Counted from the stretch's first letter, positions 1 through 7,328 are shown. The stretch is DNA of 16,638 bases from Oceanospirillaceae bacterium (GCA_003523085.1 DPHD01000066.1:1-16638), one strand, 5' to 3'. The notes: a model not told the origin generated them from the letters alone. A program made the numbers and translations.

Positions 1-1
1 C

Positions 2-970
2 ATCCTTACCGCCTGGTCTACGCCAGGTGCAGCTATTCTAGTCACCAGTTTGTCTGGCGTCTCCATGGCCGAGGCCATCGGGGCGTTTGTACTTTGCTCA
101 ATTCTGATTACTTTGGTCGGGCTTTCCGGCTGGTTTGATCGTTTAATGAGTTACTTACCCAAATCGATTGCTGCAGCCATGTTAGCGGGGGTTTTGTTAC
201 CCTTTGCCATGCATATGTTGCTATCACTGGAATCAGACATGGCGCTAGTATTAGGCATGATATTGAGCTACTTTGTGAGCCGTGTCATCTGGCCACGTTT
301 AGCCGTGATGGTGACACTGATAGTGGGCATGGTGTTGGCCGCCAGCCAAGATCTAATTGTTTGGCAAGACGTTAGTCTACGTTTTGCAGTGCCGGTTTGG
401 ACCACACCAGAATGGTCACTTACCAGCACCATTGGTGTTGCTCTGCCCTTGTTCATTGTCACCATGGCTTCACAAAACGTGCCTGGGCTGGTGGTATTAC
501 GCAGCCATGGTTACCATGCGCCTGCCGCACCACTGATTACTTGGACCGGCATTACGGGCGTGATTTTGGCGCCCTTTGGCGGCTTTGCCTTTAACTTAGC
601 CGCCATAACAGCCGCCATTTGTATGGGCAAAAACGTGGATGAAAACCCTAAACAATGTTACCGCGCTAGTATATGGGCCAGCTTCTTTTTGGTTGCCACC
701 GGGTTATTTGCTGGCAGTCTTACGGGCTTATTTAATAGCCTGCCCTCGGCCTTGGTCATCACTATCGCCGGCCTAGCGCTGTTAGGCACCATTGCCGCCA
801 GCCTGAGCACCGCACTAGCCGAAGAAGCACATCGTATCCCTGCAGTGGTCACCTTAGTCACCACGGCATCTGGCATGGCCTTGTGGGGTATTGGCAGCGC
901 CTTTTGGGGGCTAGTGCTGGGATTATTAGCCTTAGTCGCACAACACTTTTTAACGCCTAACAAGGCATAA
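2..970 (+). CDS. benE: BenE-type benzoate/H+ symporter family permease, 5'-truncated
   Basis: The frame is open from base 2, so the gene begins before the window; the TTG at 50 is internal. About 322 C-terminal residues are present of a family usually near 400. The visible N-terminal piece AWSTPGAA, the central TMASQNVPGLVVLRSHGY-like stretch (MASQNVPGLVVLR) and FNLAAITAAICMG are characteristic of BenE secondary transporters. Most of the protein is hydrophobic, with roughly eight or nine membrane segments in the retained part, so it acts in the inner membrane as a proton-coupled importer of an aromatic or related carboxylate. Substrate is not shown by sequence: no benzoate catabolic genes (benABCD, catA) are visible here. 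It ends 18 nt before a malonyl-CoA decarboxylase gene on the same strand, which suggests co-transcription. Family assignment is confident; substrate is inference. Confidence 0.88.
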   Translation: MLTAWSTPGAAILVTSLSGVSMAEAIGAFVLCSILITLVGLSGWFDRLMSYLPKSIAAAMLAGVLLPFAMHMLLSLESDMALVLGMILSYFVSRVIWPRLAVMVTLIVGMVLAASQDLIVWQDVSLRFAVPVWTTPEWSLTSTIGVALPLFIVTMASQNVPGLVVLRSHGYHAPAAPLITWTGITGVILAPFGGFAFNLAAITAAICMGKNVDENPKQCYRASIWASFFLVATGLFAGSLTGLFNSLPSALVITIAGLALLGTIAASLSTALAEEAHRIPAVVTLVTTASGMALWGIGSAFWGLVLGLLALVAQHFLTPNKA

Positions 971-988
971 ACCTGGTCTAGAATAGTT

Positions 989-2374
989 ATGGCTAACACA
1001 CACTCTGTCACCTTAATGAACCGCACCTTAGGCCATTTAAAGCGCTTTTGGAACAAGTTACCCAGCAGCCTAAGCAATAACAGTGACTTGTTAGCCATTG
1101 CTGATCAAAGCGCACCCGATCAAGCGCAATTGCTTCACGTAGGCCAACAAATGCAGCGCGCCATTAACGGTGTTGGTGGCGAAATGGCCGCGCGTAATGC
1201 GGCAGCAGACCTAGGGCGATTCTACTTACGCCTCAACCCTCAGGGTAAGCAAGACTTTTTACTGCTGCTAGCCAATGATTTTGACGTAGATTACCCCGCC
1301 ATCAATAATCTTGTGGCTCAATGGGACACGTCTAAGCCTAATATTAAAGGCCTAAAAAAAGCCCTTAATTCGCCACGCCTAAGCCTACTAAAGTTATTTA
1401 ATGCCCTACCTGAAGGCGTCAAATTTTTAGTCGATATGCGCGCCGACTTAATCCAGCTACAAAAAAACGAGCCTTCACTCAAACCATTACAAGAAGATCT
1501 ACGCGATTTGCTAGGCGACTGGTTTGACTTAGGCTTTTTAGAACTCAAACAAATGACGTGGCAGGATACGCCTGCCGAATTATTGGAAAAACTCATTCAA
1601 TATGAAGCCGTCCACGCCATCGCCGGCTGGGATGATTTGCGTAACAGGCTCGACTCAGACCGCCGTTGTTTTGGTTTCTTTCACCCACAAATGCCTAACG
1701 AACCGCTAATCTTTATTGAAGTCGCATTAGTGCAAGGCATGGCCTCCAATATTGACCAACTGCTCGATCAACAAGCCCCCATTGAAGATACCCACAGTGC
1801 GGACACCGCCATCTTCTACTCTATTTCCAATACCCAACAAGGCCTTGCCAGCATCAGCTTTGGTAACTACCTGATTAAAAATGTGGTGGCCGAACTGGTT
1901 AAACAGCACCCTCAGCTACAACACTTTGCGACTTTGTCGCCTATACCTGGGCTACGCAAGTGGCTTAATAAACACCCCACTGAAGCGATAGCGCTTTTGT
2001 CTGAGCAGCAATTAAAGGCCCTCAACCACTACTGCAACCAACATCAAATTGCCACTAACTTAGAGGCGGTACTAGTCAGTGACTGGAGCCACAACGCAGA
2101 GGACAGATCCTTTGTAGAGTCGTTACTGCTGACTCTAGGCCAGCACTACATTACCCAAGAGCGCAGTGCCCGCGGTACCGCCCTAGACCCGGTTGCGCAC
2201 TTTCACCTGAGTAACGGCGCTATTGCAGGCAGGCTCAACTTTATGGCCAACATGAGCCCCAAAGGCTTACAAGAATCCGCGGGTATGATGATCAATTATG
2301 TCTACAACATCGACCAAATTGAAACCAATTGTATGAACTACAGTGAACAAGGCCTAGTGGCACACTCGCTTTAA
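989..2374 (+). CDS. Malonyl-CoA decarboxylase
   Basis: A 461-residue protein, normal length for bacterial malonyl-CoA decarboxylase (MCD), which converts malonyl-CoA to acetyl-CoA and CO2 in the cytoplasm. The N-terminal third is the helical MCD domain. The C-terminal acetyltransferase-fold domain carries RNRLDSDRRCFGFFHP and MPNEPLIFIEVAL near residues 212-240, FYSISNTQQGL with the presumed catalytic Ser at 278, and VAHFHLSNGA with the presumed catalytic His at 406. Both match the Ser/His pair known from the human enzyme. ATG 989 has no convincing ribosome site; ATG 1016 is an alternative start that would remove nine residues. It follows the BenE-type gene by 18 nt. The usual partners matB (malonyl-CoA synthetase) and matC are not adjacent; the acyl-CoA ligase at 5505 does not look like MatB. 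The stop overlaps the stop of the convergent lipase gene within a shared TTAA. Confidence 0.93.
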   Translation: MANTHSVTLMNRTLGHLKRFWNKLPSSLSNNSDLLAIADQSAPDQAQLLHVGQQMQRAINGVGGEMAARNAAADLGRFYLRLNPQGKQDFLLLLANDFDVDYPAINNLVAQWDTSKPNIKGLKKALNSPRLSLLKLFNALPEGVKFLVDMRADLIQLQKNEPSLKPLQEDLRDLLGDWFDLGFLELKQMTWQDTPAELLEKLIQYEAVHAIAGWDDLRNRLDSDRRCFGFFHPQMPNEPLIFIEVALVQGMASNIDQLLDQQAPIEDTHSADTAIFYSISNTQQGLASISFGNYLIKNVVAELVKQHPQLQHFATLSPIPGLRKWLNKHPTEAIALLSEQQLKALNHYCNQHQIATNLEAVLVSDWSHNAEDRSFVESLLLTLGQHYITQERSARGTALDPVAHFHLSNGAIAGRLNFMANMSPKGLQESAGMMINYVYNIDQIETNCMNYSEQGLVAHSL

Positions 2375-3117
2375 TCCCATTGGTGAGAAAATACACCATG
2401 GCGTAAGAAATAAATGGTTTCTTGCGCGGCGATGGTGTTGTACCTCAACATGGAGTGATTAGCATTGACCAGTAGGAAATCTGCCATATTGGCAAGTTGA
2501 GTCGACGACACGGGCACCAGACCGTCACTGGGTTCGGCTAAAATGGCATCAGCCATACCCCAGCTGGAATTACCTGCAATGATGCCTGCCTGAAACTGTG
2601 GCTGTGGTAGCTGATGGGCGAAGCCCTGCTCACCATAACCTAACGCCGCCGTGGTCTCACCCAATAATTTGAACCAAACTTGGTCAGCAACGGCATTCAC
2701 TGCGCGTGTGCCATGGTTAGGCGTACCGATCATTACCACTTGATCTAGGCGTTGCAAAAAAGATTGGTTGTTTGGGTCTGCCAAAAAACCTCGGACCATG
2801 AGCCCACCGAGTGAATAACCCACAAAATGCAACCGTTGATCATCCGCACAGCAGTGTTGCATTTGTTTTTGAACCTGAGCCAAAGCCGCATCGGCGCCTT
2901 GGGATAAGGAGGCATAATCTAATGCCACCACTTCAAAACCAGCATCAAGCAAGCGTTTTTCCAATAACCACTAAGACAAGCTACTGCGGCCTAGGCCATG
3001 TACCAGCACCACTCGGTTCGAGGTAACGGTCTCCGCCTTTGCCGCTACCGCTGGGGCAACAACAGCAAGAGCCGATAGCCCTAGCAACAAACAAAACCTT
3101 ATCATTTTAGTTTTCAA
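2371..3117 (-). pseudogene. Secreted lipase/esterase-type alpha/beta hydrolase, interrupted by in-frame TAG
   Basis: One continuous frame runs from TTG 3117 (or ATG 3105) to TAA 2371, broken only by a TAG at 2973-2971, codon 49. TTG 3117 is preferred because GGAGG lies 8 nt upstream and the resulting MKTKMIRFCLLLGLSALAVV is a proper signal peptide ending near AVAAKA. After it comes the oxyanion motif VLVHGLGRSS, then TAG, then LEKRLLDAGF. The nucleophile motif GYSLGG (Ser about 102), an acid in PSDGLVPV (Asp about 198) and NANHSML (His about 221) complete a catalytic triad. GTPNHGT is also typical of triacylglycerol-lipase-like hydrolases. All three triad residues lie after the stop, so the product would be inactive without readthrough or internal initiation. 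A CAG-to-TAG change would explain it. A TTG at 2964 could restart, but would lack the signal peptide and oxyanion loop. Sequencing error cannot be excluded. Confidence 0.8.
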
Positions 3118-3125
3118 ATAGTTAA

Positions 3126-3130
3126 CCTCC
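3126..3130 (-). promoter_or_regulatory. Strong ribosome binding site of the interrupted hydrolase
   Basis: On the minus strand GGAGG lies 8 nt before TTG 3117 and 20 nt before ATG 3105. The spacing favours the TTG start, which also adds lysines to the signal-peptide n-region. The survival of a near-perfect site suggests the gene was expressed until recently. Confidence 0.65.
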
Positions 3131-3180
3131 GGTCGCAATTAAAAGCTGGCACTCGCACCATCACAAGCGGCGGTGCAAGA

Positions 3181-3218
3181 GGACTCAATGCGCCACTTAT
3201 AAGTGGTTTATTGAATCC
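3181..3218. repeat. 38-bp two-tier inverted repeat at the end of the sigma-54 activator gene
   Basis: A perfect 14-bp palindrome CCACTTATAAGTGG (3193-3206) is flanked symmetrically by 3-nt spacers and 9-nt outer arms, GGACTCAAT (3181-3189) and ATTGAATCC (3210-3218). The outer arms pair with one G-T/wobble position. The structure overlaps the stop codon of the activator gene and lies about 65 bp upstream of the hydrolase start on the same strand. No T-run follows on either strand, so it is not a standard intrinsic terminator. It could be an mRNA-stabilising hairpin, an attenuating structure or a protein operator. Confidence 0.6.
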
Positions 3219-4617
3219 CAAGACGGCGCATTTTTTCGTATAAGCTGGCACGGGATATGCCTAACACCTGGGCCGTTTTGGATTTGTGATTACTAGTCGA
3301 TCCTAAAGCCGACAGTATGGCTTCACGCTCTGCTTTTTGCATCGTTTGCGCCAAACTTGGTAGGCTATGATGGGCGAGGTTAAGCTGATGACGGCGACTC
3401 GAAGAGGCCATATCACCGGCCTCAAAATGAGGTAACACTTGCCTGATTAAGGCCGGCTCAATGACTTCGTCATCGGTGGCAACACAGGCGCGTTGCAACA
3501 CATTTTTTAACTCGCGTACATTGCCTGGCCAGTGGTAATGGCCCAACAATTCCAGTGCGTCAATACTTAGCTGACGGTAGTGGCCATTATGACTAATCAC
3601 TATTTCATCTAGCAAACGCTCACATAAATTGGGTAAGTCATCGAGTCGCTCCCGCAGGGGCGGCAAATTAAGGGGCAAGGTGGTGAGCCGGTAATAAAGA
3701 TCCGGGCGAAACTTTTTGGCCGCTACTAACTCTTCCAACGATTGGCAGGTTGCGGCAATGATGCGCACGTCGACCGTTTGTAAGCGATTGGAACCCAGGC
3801 TTTCAAATTCTTTTTCTTCAATCACCCGAAGTAGTTTACTTTGTAATTCTAGCGACATATCGCCAATTTCGTCTAGAAACAAGGTACCCCCTTGGGCCAA
3901 CTTAAACTTTCCCTCTCTACCTTTGCGATCTGCTCCCGTATAAGCCCCAGGGCTAACACCAAAAAATTCAGCTTCTAGCAAGCCTTCGGGAATAGCCGCC
4001 ACATTAACAGAAACAAAGGGCCCGTTAGAGCGCAAAGACAAGTTGTGCAATGCCTGAGCAAAGAGCTCTTTGCCAGTGCCCGTTTCACCCTGCAACATCA
4101 CCGCCAGATCATAGCCCGCAGCTTGAGCCACCTGCTGTTTTAAGCGTTTCATACTCACACTGTTGCCAATACACTGACTCAAGGTGTACCTAGCTCTGCG
4201 GCTTGCATGTAACTCTTGTTGCGCCTTTTTAAGTTGCAGCTGAAGTGGCGCGTAGCGCTCTAACAAGGGTTTTATACGTTGCATCTGATCCACCGCAACA
4301 AAACCAAAGGCACCTGATATTTGCCCGCTTTTATCCTTCAAGGGAAAGCTACTGACCACCACCCACTGACCATTGATATTAAGCATGTCCAACAATACCG
4401 GTGTGCCACTACTCACTACCCGAGGCATAAAACTATTAGGCAGAATCTCGGTGATTAGGCGACCAACGGGGGATCGATCCAGCGCCAAAAATGTTTGGTA
4501 TGAATCGCTAATCCAAGTGACACGGCTAGCAGTGTCCACGGCGATAGAGTGCTGGTAAAAAGACGCAAACGATTGTTGGAAAAAGTCCAACGCTTGGTGC
4601 TCAAGTTGTTGCTGCAT
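3208..4617 (-). CDS. Sigma-54-dependent transcriptional activator (PAS-AAA+-Fis HTH)
   Basis: A 469-residue enhancer-binding protein of standard layout. Residues about 12-110 form a PAS-like sensor, 115-145 a charged linker or coiled coil, and 150-380 the AAA+ domain. The AAA+ domain has Walker A GETGTGKE (177-184), GAYTGA (224-229, the sigma-54 contact loop with Tyr for the commoner Phe), Walker B GGTLFLDE (243-250), FRPDLYYRL (303-311) and WPGNVREL (363-370). A Fis-type helix-turn-helix occupies 446-466. There is no receiver domain, so it should respond to a ligand bound by the PAS region, not to a histidine kinase. AAGGG lies 6 nt before ATG 4617. It diverges from the SDR-like/acyl-CoA ligase operon, whose upstream region has a sigma-54 promoter and paired inverted repeats. 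This makes it the likely activator of that operon. Ligand unknown. Confidence 0.93.
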   Translation of the reverse strand: MQQQLEHQALDFFQQSFASFYQHSIAVDTASRVTWISDSYQTFLALDRSPVGRLITEILPNSFMPRVVSSGTPVLLDMLNINGQWVVVSSFPLKDKSGQISGAFGFVAVDQMQRIKPLLERYAPLQLQLKKAQQELHASRRARYTLSQCIGNSVSMKRLKQQVAQAAGYDLAVMLQGETGTGKELFAQALHNLSLRSNGPFVSVNVAAIPEGLLEAEFFGVSPGAYTGADRKGREGKFKLAQGGTLFLDEIGDMSLELQSKLLRVIEEKEFESLGSNRLQTVDVRIIAATCQSLEELVAAKKFRPDLYYRLTTLPLNLPPLRERLDDLPNLCERLLDEIVISHNGHYRQLSIDALELLGHYHWPGNVRELKNVLQRACVATDDEVIEPALIRQVLPHFEAGDMASSSRRHQLNLAHHSLPSLAQTMQKAEREAILSALGSTSNHKSKTAQVLGISRASLYEKMRRLGIQ

Positions 4618-4639
4618 TTTAGGCCCTTAAAACAAACAA

Positions 4640-4657
4640 TGTCTTATATTTTAGACA
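4640..4657. promoter_or_regulatory. Candidate activator binding site 1 (TGTC-N10-GACA)
   Basis: An 18-bp inverted repeat with TGTCT and AGACA arms, 23-40 bp upstream of the activator start codon. Length, arms and spacing match a second copy 113 bp further along. That argues for a specific dimeric binder, most simply the divergent sigma-54 activator, with likely autoregulation from this copy. No motif for this regulator is known to me. Confidence 0.5.
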
Positions 4658-4752
4658 AAATTACTTAAATAAATAACAAAATATCGACAATCTCAGTGAT
4701 ATTGCCTAAATTACAAGACAACAGTTAGTTATACAATCAAAAAACACACTTA

Positions 4753-4770
4753 TGTCCATAAAAATAGACA
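4753..4770. promoter_or_regulatory. Candidate activator binding site 2 (TGTC-N10-GACA)
   Basis: Second 18-bp TGTC-N10-GACA element; the right half TAGACA is identical to site 1. It ends 65 bp upstream of the -24 element, within the range where enhancer-binding proteins act on sigma-54 promoters through DNA looping. With site 1 it forms the proposed upstream activating sequence of the operon starting at 4892. Confidence 0.52.
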
Positions 4771-4808
4771 GATTCGCACCCAGCCCAGCTGTAGAAACAC
4801 CCTATGTA

Positions 4809-4824
4809 ATTGAATTTATTCAAT
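4809..4824. repeat. Perfect 7-bp inverted repeat just upstream of the -24 element
   Basis: ATTGAAT and ATTCAAT arms separated by two bases, 11 bp upstream of the -24 GG. It may be an extra operator or chance symmetry in an AT-rich stretch. It is not the same motif as the two TGTC/GACA sites. Confidence 0.35.
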
Positions 4825-4834
4825 ATATTAAAAT

Positions 4835-4851
4835 AGGCACTAATATTGCTA
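4835..4851 (+). promoter_or_regulatory. Sigma-54 (-24/-12) promoter of the SDR-like/acyl-CoA ligase operon
   Basis: AGGCACTAATATTGCTA matches the sigma-54 consensus TGGCAC-N5-TTGC at all positions but the first. The invariant GG (4836-4837) and GC (4848-4849) are separated by exactly 10 bases. Predicted transcript start is near 4860, about 30 nt before ATG 4892. A sigma-54 activator gene diverges immediately upstream, which strongly supports function. Confidence 0.82.
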
Positions 4852-4891
4852 TAGGTAAAACACGGATAACAACAAAAAACTCTACACAGTT

Positions 4892-5521
4892 ATGAAAAAG
4901 AACATCCTCATGGTTACCACGGCCCATACAGGCCTCATGAACTTGGTTTATGAGACCTTGCTGGAGCAAGGCCATTACGTTGTATTGGTGTCGATATCAC
5001 CGTCGCAACCGGCTCAAGTAAGAAGACCCAATCAAATGTTGCAGTCCGTCACTATTAATCAAACGGGTGCCTGCATTACCCGTTGGATTGACAATCAGTT
5101 CCGCCAACAAGGCGTGTTAGATTGTTTAATCAACCTCGCCGGTGATAATGGCTCATTAACCACTTCTCGTTTATGGTGCAATGCAATGATTGATTTAAAG
5201 CGCCATCCAAGTGCCGCAACCTGCCTACTGTTGCTCAACCAACCTAAACCCGCATGCACGGCCAACATTAGCCACAGTCTACAACGTGGCCTGGCCAACT
5301 TTTGGGCCAAGCAGTTTTGCAACACCGGCGTCTACAGCGCCTATATTGACCTCACCAGCCAACAAGATCACGGCCAACATCTGTTATTGACGCAAATGTT
5401 GGTGCAATGCTTAGACCAACCGAGGGTCAACGGCAAAAAGTTGAGCCTAGACGCTCTACCCAATTACACTAACACTCAATACCATTGTTCACAGGATCCC
5501 CAGCATGCCATTTGCTCTTGA
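4892..5521 (+). CDS. Degenerate short-chain dehydrogenase/reductase-like protein
   Basis: A 209-residue protein with a Rossmann-like plan but eroded SDR motifs. The N-terminal strand KKNILMVTTAHTGLMN occupies the place of the TGxxxGxG cofactor loop, but keeps only T10 and G14. LINLAG (79-84) stands for the usual NNAG. The YxxxK catalytic position appears to read H128-S-L-Q-R132. SDRs normally run 240-260 residues, so it is also short. I infer a fold relative that probably lacks oxidoreductase activity and may have a binding or scaffolding role; very divergent alignment or decay is also possible. It is the first gene after the sigma-54 promoter and overlaps the next gene by 17 nt, so its translation is likely coupled to the acyl-CoA ligase. 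No strong ribosome site is seen before ATG 4892. Fold assignment moderate, function unknown. Confidence 0.62.
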   Translation: MKKNILMVTTAHTGLMNLVYETLLEQGHYVVLVSISPSQPAQVRRPNQMLQSVTINQTGACITRWIDNQFRQQGVLDCLINLAGDNGSLTTSRLWCNAMIDLKRHPSAATCLLLLNQPKPACTANISHSLQRGLANFWAKQFCNTGVYSAYIDLTSQQDHGQHLLLTQMLVQCLDQPRVNGKKLSLDALPNYTNTQYHCSQDPQHAICS

Positions 5522-6992
5522 TTTAGTTATTCGACAACATGCCGTCAGCCGGGCCGACCACCGCGCTGTCAAGTTTGCCGCTCAGAATATGAGTTATAGT
5601 CAATTCAACCTATATATAGACCATTTAGCCCAAGTATTAATGCAGCAAGGGGTTGCTCAGGGCGACACCGTGGCCACCTTATTGCCCAATGGCATTGATG
5701 CCCTCGGATTATACTTTGCGGTCACCCGTATTGGCGCAACTGTGGTGCCACTGAGCTGCCTATTAAAAGATGATGCCGTCGTAGGTTTGGCTGGCAATGC
5801 TGACTGCAAACTGATCATTTGCCAGGCCTCTAGGCAACCCGGATTAACCGGCTACGGCCACAACGTCATTGCTAACACGCAATTAAATGATATATTGGAG
5901 CGGACCGAACACACCCCCGTTGCGACTACAGCGGTGGCGCCTAGCGACAGCTTTAACATCGTTTATAGCAGCGGCACTACCGGCTCGCCCAAAGGCATTG
6001 TGCACAGTCAACATACTCGCACCATGTATGGCTATTGTTTCAGCTCAGCGCTAAAGATACACGCCTCGAGTGTGGTGCTGCACTCTGGTTCAATTGTATT
6101 TAATGGGGCCTTTGTCACTATGCTGCCCACCTTCCTTAGCGGCGCAAGTTATATTTTGATGCCGGCCTTTGACCCAGTAACCACCATCAACACCATTGCC
6201 AGCGAACGGGTGACCCACACCATGTTGGTCCCAAGCCAGCTCATTGCACTGCTTGAATCGGACGAGTTTTGCACCCAAAAACTATCGTCATTAGAAGTAA
6301 TACTTGTCTTGGGTGCGCCCTTGTTACAAACATACAAAAACCTCATCGAGCAACATTTACCCGGCCGTCTGCACGAACTTTACGGCCTCACAGAGGGCGT
6401 AATAACCGTGTTAGACAATAGTGACTACGCCACCAAATCAGCATCCGTGGGCTGTGCCATTGCGGGGGCAAAAATCCGCATCGTCGATGCCGCGGGAGAC
6501 GACTTACCCACCGGGGAGATCGGTGAGATCGTTGGCAATGGGCCGCTGTTAATGCAGGGTTATTATGGCCAAGCCGACCTCACCGCTGCCACCTATAAAC
6601 AAGGTTGGATGTACACCGGCGATATGGGTTATCTGGATGCCGATGGTTTCCTCTACCTAGCGGATAGAAAGAAGGACATGATTATTTCTGGCGGCATTAA
6701 TGTCTATCCAACAGACATCGAAGAGCTTATCGCCCAGCACCAAAACACAGTGGAGTGTGCCGTGTTTGGTGTGCCGTCTAAAAAATGGGGCGAAACCCCC
6801 GTGGCAGTGGTTATTAGTCGCGATAAAGACCAGTTTAACGCCGCCGAGTTACGTGCTTGGGTCAATGCCAGGGTGTCTGCCAGTTATCAAAAAGTAAGCG
6901 CTATACATCAACTCAAGGAATTACCTAGAAACATTGCGGGCAAGACGCTTAAGAACCAATTAAGGGACCAATTTAGCAATGACTGTAACTGA
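5505..6992 (+). CDS. Acyl-CoA synthetase (ANL superfamily, AMP-forming), substrate unknown
   Basis: A 495-residue adenylate-forming ligase that would activate a carboxylic acid to its acyl-CoA through an acyl-AMP. Motifs in order are the P-loop YSSGTTGSPKG (154-164), YGLTEG (293-298), YTGDMGYLDADG (370-381) with the ribose-binding Asp, the hinge LADRKKD (385-391), GGINVYP (396-402), and the C-terminal catalytic Lys480 in PRNIAGK. All are intact, so the enzyme should be active. Medium length and general pattern fit fatty-acyl, aryl or branched-acid ligases. It does not show a clear malonyl-CoA synthetase signature. ATG 5505 lies inside the end of the upstream SDR-like gene (17-nt overlap). The pair is driven by the -24/-12 promoter at 4835 and presumably the PAS-type activator, so ligand and substrate are probably the same or related acids. 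Confidence 0.9.
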   Translation: MPFALDLVIRQHAVSRADHRAVKFAAQNMSYSQFNLYIDHLAQVLMQQGVAQGDTVATLLPNGIDALGLYFAVTRIGATVVPLSCLLKDDAVVGLAGNADCKLIICQASRQPGLTGYGHNVIANTQLNDILERTEHTPVATTAVAPSDSFNIVYSSGTTGSPKGIVHSQHTRTMYGYCFSSALKIHASSVVLHSGSIVFNGAFVTMLPTFLSGASYILMPAFDPVTTINTIASERVTHTMLVPSQLIALLESDEFCTQKLSSLEVILVLGAPLLQTYKNLIEQHLPGRLHELYGLTEGVITVLDNSDYATKSASVGCAIAGAKIRIVDAAGDDLPTGEIGEIVGNGPLLMQGYYGQADLTAATYKQGWMYTGDMGYLDADGFLYLADRKKDMIISGGINVYPTDIEELIAQHQNTVECAVFGVPSKKWGETPVAVVISRDKDQFNAAELRAWVNARVSASYQKVSAIHQLKELPRNIAGKTLKNQLRDQFSNDCN

Positions 6993-7043
6993 AAATGACG
7001 CTATGATCCGGCTTTAACTTAATAATTTACAGAGAACACCACC

Positions 7044-7325
7044 ATGCTAAACGTCAATTCCTATTTTGATGACAATGTAAAATCCATCGCCTTTCAAGGC
7101 AAAACAATGGCCACCACCGTCGGCGTTATGGACCTTGGGGAATTTACCTTTGGTACCAGTCAATACGAAGTCATGACCATCATTGACGGCGAACTCGAAG
7201 TGAAGTTACCAGGCACATCAAGCTGGAATACCTTTACCAACGGCGACCAATTTGAAGTTGAAGCTAATAGCAGTTTTGAAGTCAAAGTGGTACGCCAAAC
7301 GGCTTACCATTGCACTTACGAATAA
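7044..7325 (+). CDS. ppnP: Pyrimidine/purine nucleoside phosphorylase PpnP (DUF1255 cupin)
   Basis: A 93-residue one-domain cupin that matches E. coli PpnP/YaiE along its length: NSYFDDNVKSIAF, VGVMDLGEFTFGT, EVMTIIDGELEVKLPG, then a closing Y-x-C-x-Y. The family splits many nucleosides with phosphate into base and pentose-1-phosphate. It lies 51 nt after the acyl-CoA ligase on the same strand with no visible terminator between, so read-through from the sigma-54 promoter is possible. Nothing ties it functionally to that operon, and it may be a housekeeping neighbour. The spacer has an AGAGAAC stretch before the ATG that may serve as a weak ribosome site. Confidence 0.92.
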   Translation: MLNVNSYFDDNVKSIAFQGKTMATTVGVMDLGEFTFGTSQYEVMTIIDGELEVKLPGTSSWNTFTNGDQFEVEANSSFEVKVVRQTAYHCTYE

Positions 7326-7328
7326 CCA

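Noticed and set aside
658..1098. A 146-codon minus-strand open frame across the benE/MCD junction
   Set aside because: Opposite two conserved genes, no family resemblance, no ribosome site recognised.
4684..4689. TGTCGA on the minus strand as a second ECF42 -35 element, upstream of the sigma-54 activator
   Set aside because: No CGTC/CGAC-like -10 at 16-17 nt; chance hexamer.
5505..6992. Acyl-CoA ligase as malonyl-CoA synthetase (matB) to pair with the decarboxylase
   Set aside because: Lacks the MatB-like sequence after YGxTE, and it sits in a separate, divergently regulated operon from the decarboxylase.
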